The position numbers and the translations under genes were made by a program. The notes below the pieces were generated by a model. That model searched no databases. It saw only the letters and a list, made by a program, of their open reading frames with translations, and had not been told where the DNA came from. From Paraburkholderia phenazinium (GTDB taxonomy: Bacteria; Pseudomonadota; Gammaproteobacteria; Burkholderiales; Burkholderiaceae), in the NCBI RefSeq assembly GCF_900100735.1, contig NZ_FNCJ01000006.1, positions 1-64,000 of the forward strand: a stretch of 64,000 nt of DNA, given 5' to 3'. This document shows, in pieces, positions 63,615-64,000 of this stretch (positions within the stretch are counted from its first letter, which is position 1; each line of letters starts with the position of its first letter).

Positions 63615-64000
63615 TCAACGACGGCGGGCTGGGCGACGGTTTCGCCCGCCCTGCGAACGCGGGTAGGTCCGTGCCTGGGCACGTGCCTGCTTCGGATGTT
63701 TGAGGCGGTGCTCCACCCAACCGACGATCCCCGAACCCAGCAGCACGAGCACCCACCACCAGCCCATGTCCAGGGCGTAGAGCGCAGCGGCCAGGGCCAG
63801 GCCCGTGAACGCGAACGGGGCCCGCTGGAACACGTCGAGCGCGAAAAACATGGGGTGCTTCCACCACGGTTGCCCCAAGCGGGGCAGTACCCGGATCGCC
63901 TGGGCGTGGCTTTCGGGCTTCGCGAACGCGATGAGCGCGTCCCGGTGTTTGAGCAGCGCTGCGTTGCGCCAGGCTTTGCGATGGGCCGCGCACCACTCGA
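63615..64000 (-). CDS. Membrane protein, 5' end beyond window
   Basis: The frame stays open to the right edge: at least 127 residues. The visible part starts EWCAAHRKAWRNAALLKHRDALIAF (soluble, helical). It then has hydrophobic helices at about 55-75 and 78-95 and a basic tail ending GRNRRPARRR. A TTG at 63878 is an inner codon rather than the true start. Not recognised. A palindrome copy (63669-63684) lies inside its 3' part. Confidence 0.65.
   Translation of the reverse strand, partial: EWCAAHRKAWRNAALLKHRDALIAFAKPESHAQAIRVLPRLGQPWWKHPMFFALDVFQRAPFAFTGLALAAALYALDMGWWWVLVLLGSGIVGWVEHRLKHPKQARAQARTYPRSQGGRNRRPARRR

Overview
The window looks like a Burkholderiaceae chromosome, most likely Paraburkholderia or a close Burkholderia relative, with a mobile element inserted near position 42,556. 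The chromosomal part is high in G+C. It carries a typical betaproteobacterial gene set: lysC-tilS-accA-(DNA glycosylase)-cysS, then TPR protein-ppiA-ppiB-lpxH, cysE, trmJ/suhB and lplT. It also has an OmpC-type porin with the 'GSVTLYG' start usual in this family. The genus is inferred from protein character and gene order; there is no rRNA in the window.

Chromosomal layout: partial porin (1-375, -); Tat-exported purple-acid-phosphatase-like enzyme (1026-2747, +); AEC permease and NAD-malic enzyme (2805-5631, -); membrane diguanylate cyclase with a small membrane protein (5892-7698, -); five tRNAs containing a tandem Asp-Glu duplication, next to gltX (7923-10251, -); patatin lipoprotein (+); NlpC/P60 peptidase and a yejABEF-type peptide importer (-); fabI (+); PXPV-type small protein (-); tRNA-Ser, lysC, tilS, accA, glycosylase and cysS (-); TPR protein, two cyclophilins and lpxH (+); cysE and trmJ (-); suhB and lplT (+); NUP-family protein and a TonB receptor (+); a second diguanylate cyclase, bacterioferritin and a SnoaL-like protein (-).

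At 42,499 a reading frame starts with what I recognise as the amino terminus of MutS. It departs from MutS after about 19 codons and stops 12 codons later. Everything to the right is mobile-element DNA: GIY-YIG proteins, an XRE regulator with a perfect operator palindrome, a SRAP protein, a complete type VI cargo module (PAAR protein, VRR-NUC nuclease, DUF3396/TsiV-type immunity protein), a run of small minus-strand orphan genes, ParA with a double ribbon-helix-helix partner, a MobF relaxase-helicase, and a cluster of small membrane proteins running off the right edge. No integrase is visible, so it should lie beyond 64,000.

Two unexplained layers of structure cover the element. First, a dispersed palindrome CCGTGC-N4-GCACGG occurs about 16 times, mostly between genes and at fixed distances from start codons, with three copies just upstream of parA. 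Second, three diverged long leaders (about 150-165 nt each) precede three small-gene operons. In each, the outer arms are inverted repeats whose sequences differ between copies but still pair, and each ends 40-42 nt before the start codon. The layout resembles the leading region of conjugative plasmids, where repeated single-strand promoters (ssi/Frpo type) drive early establishment and anti-defence genes. That reading is inference.
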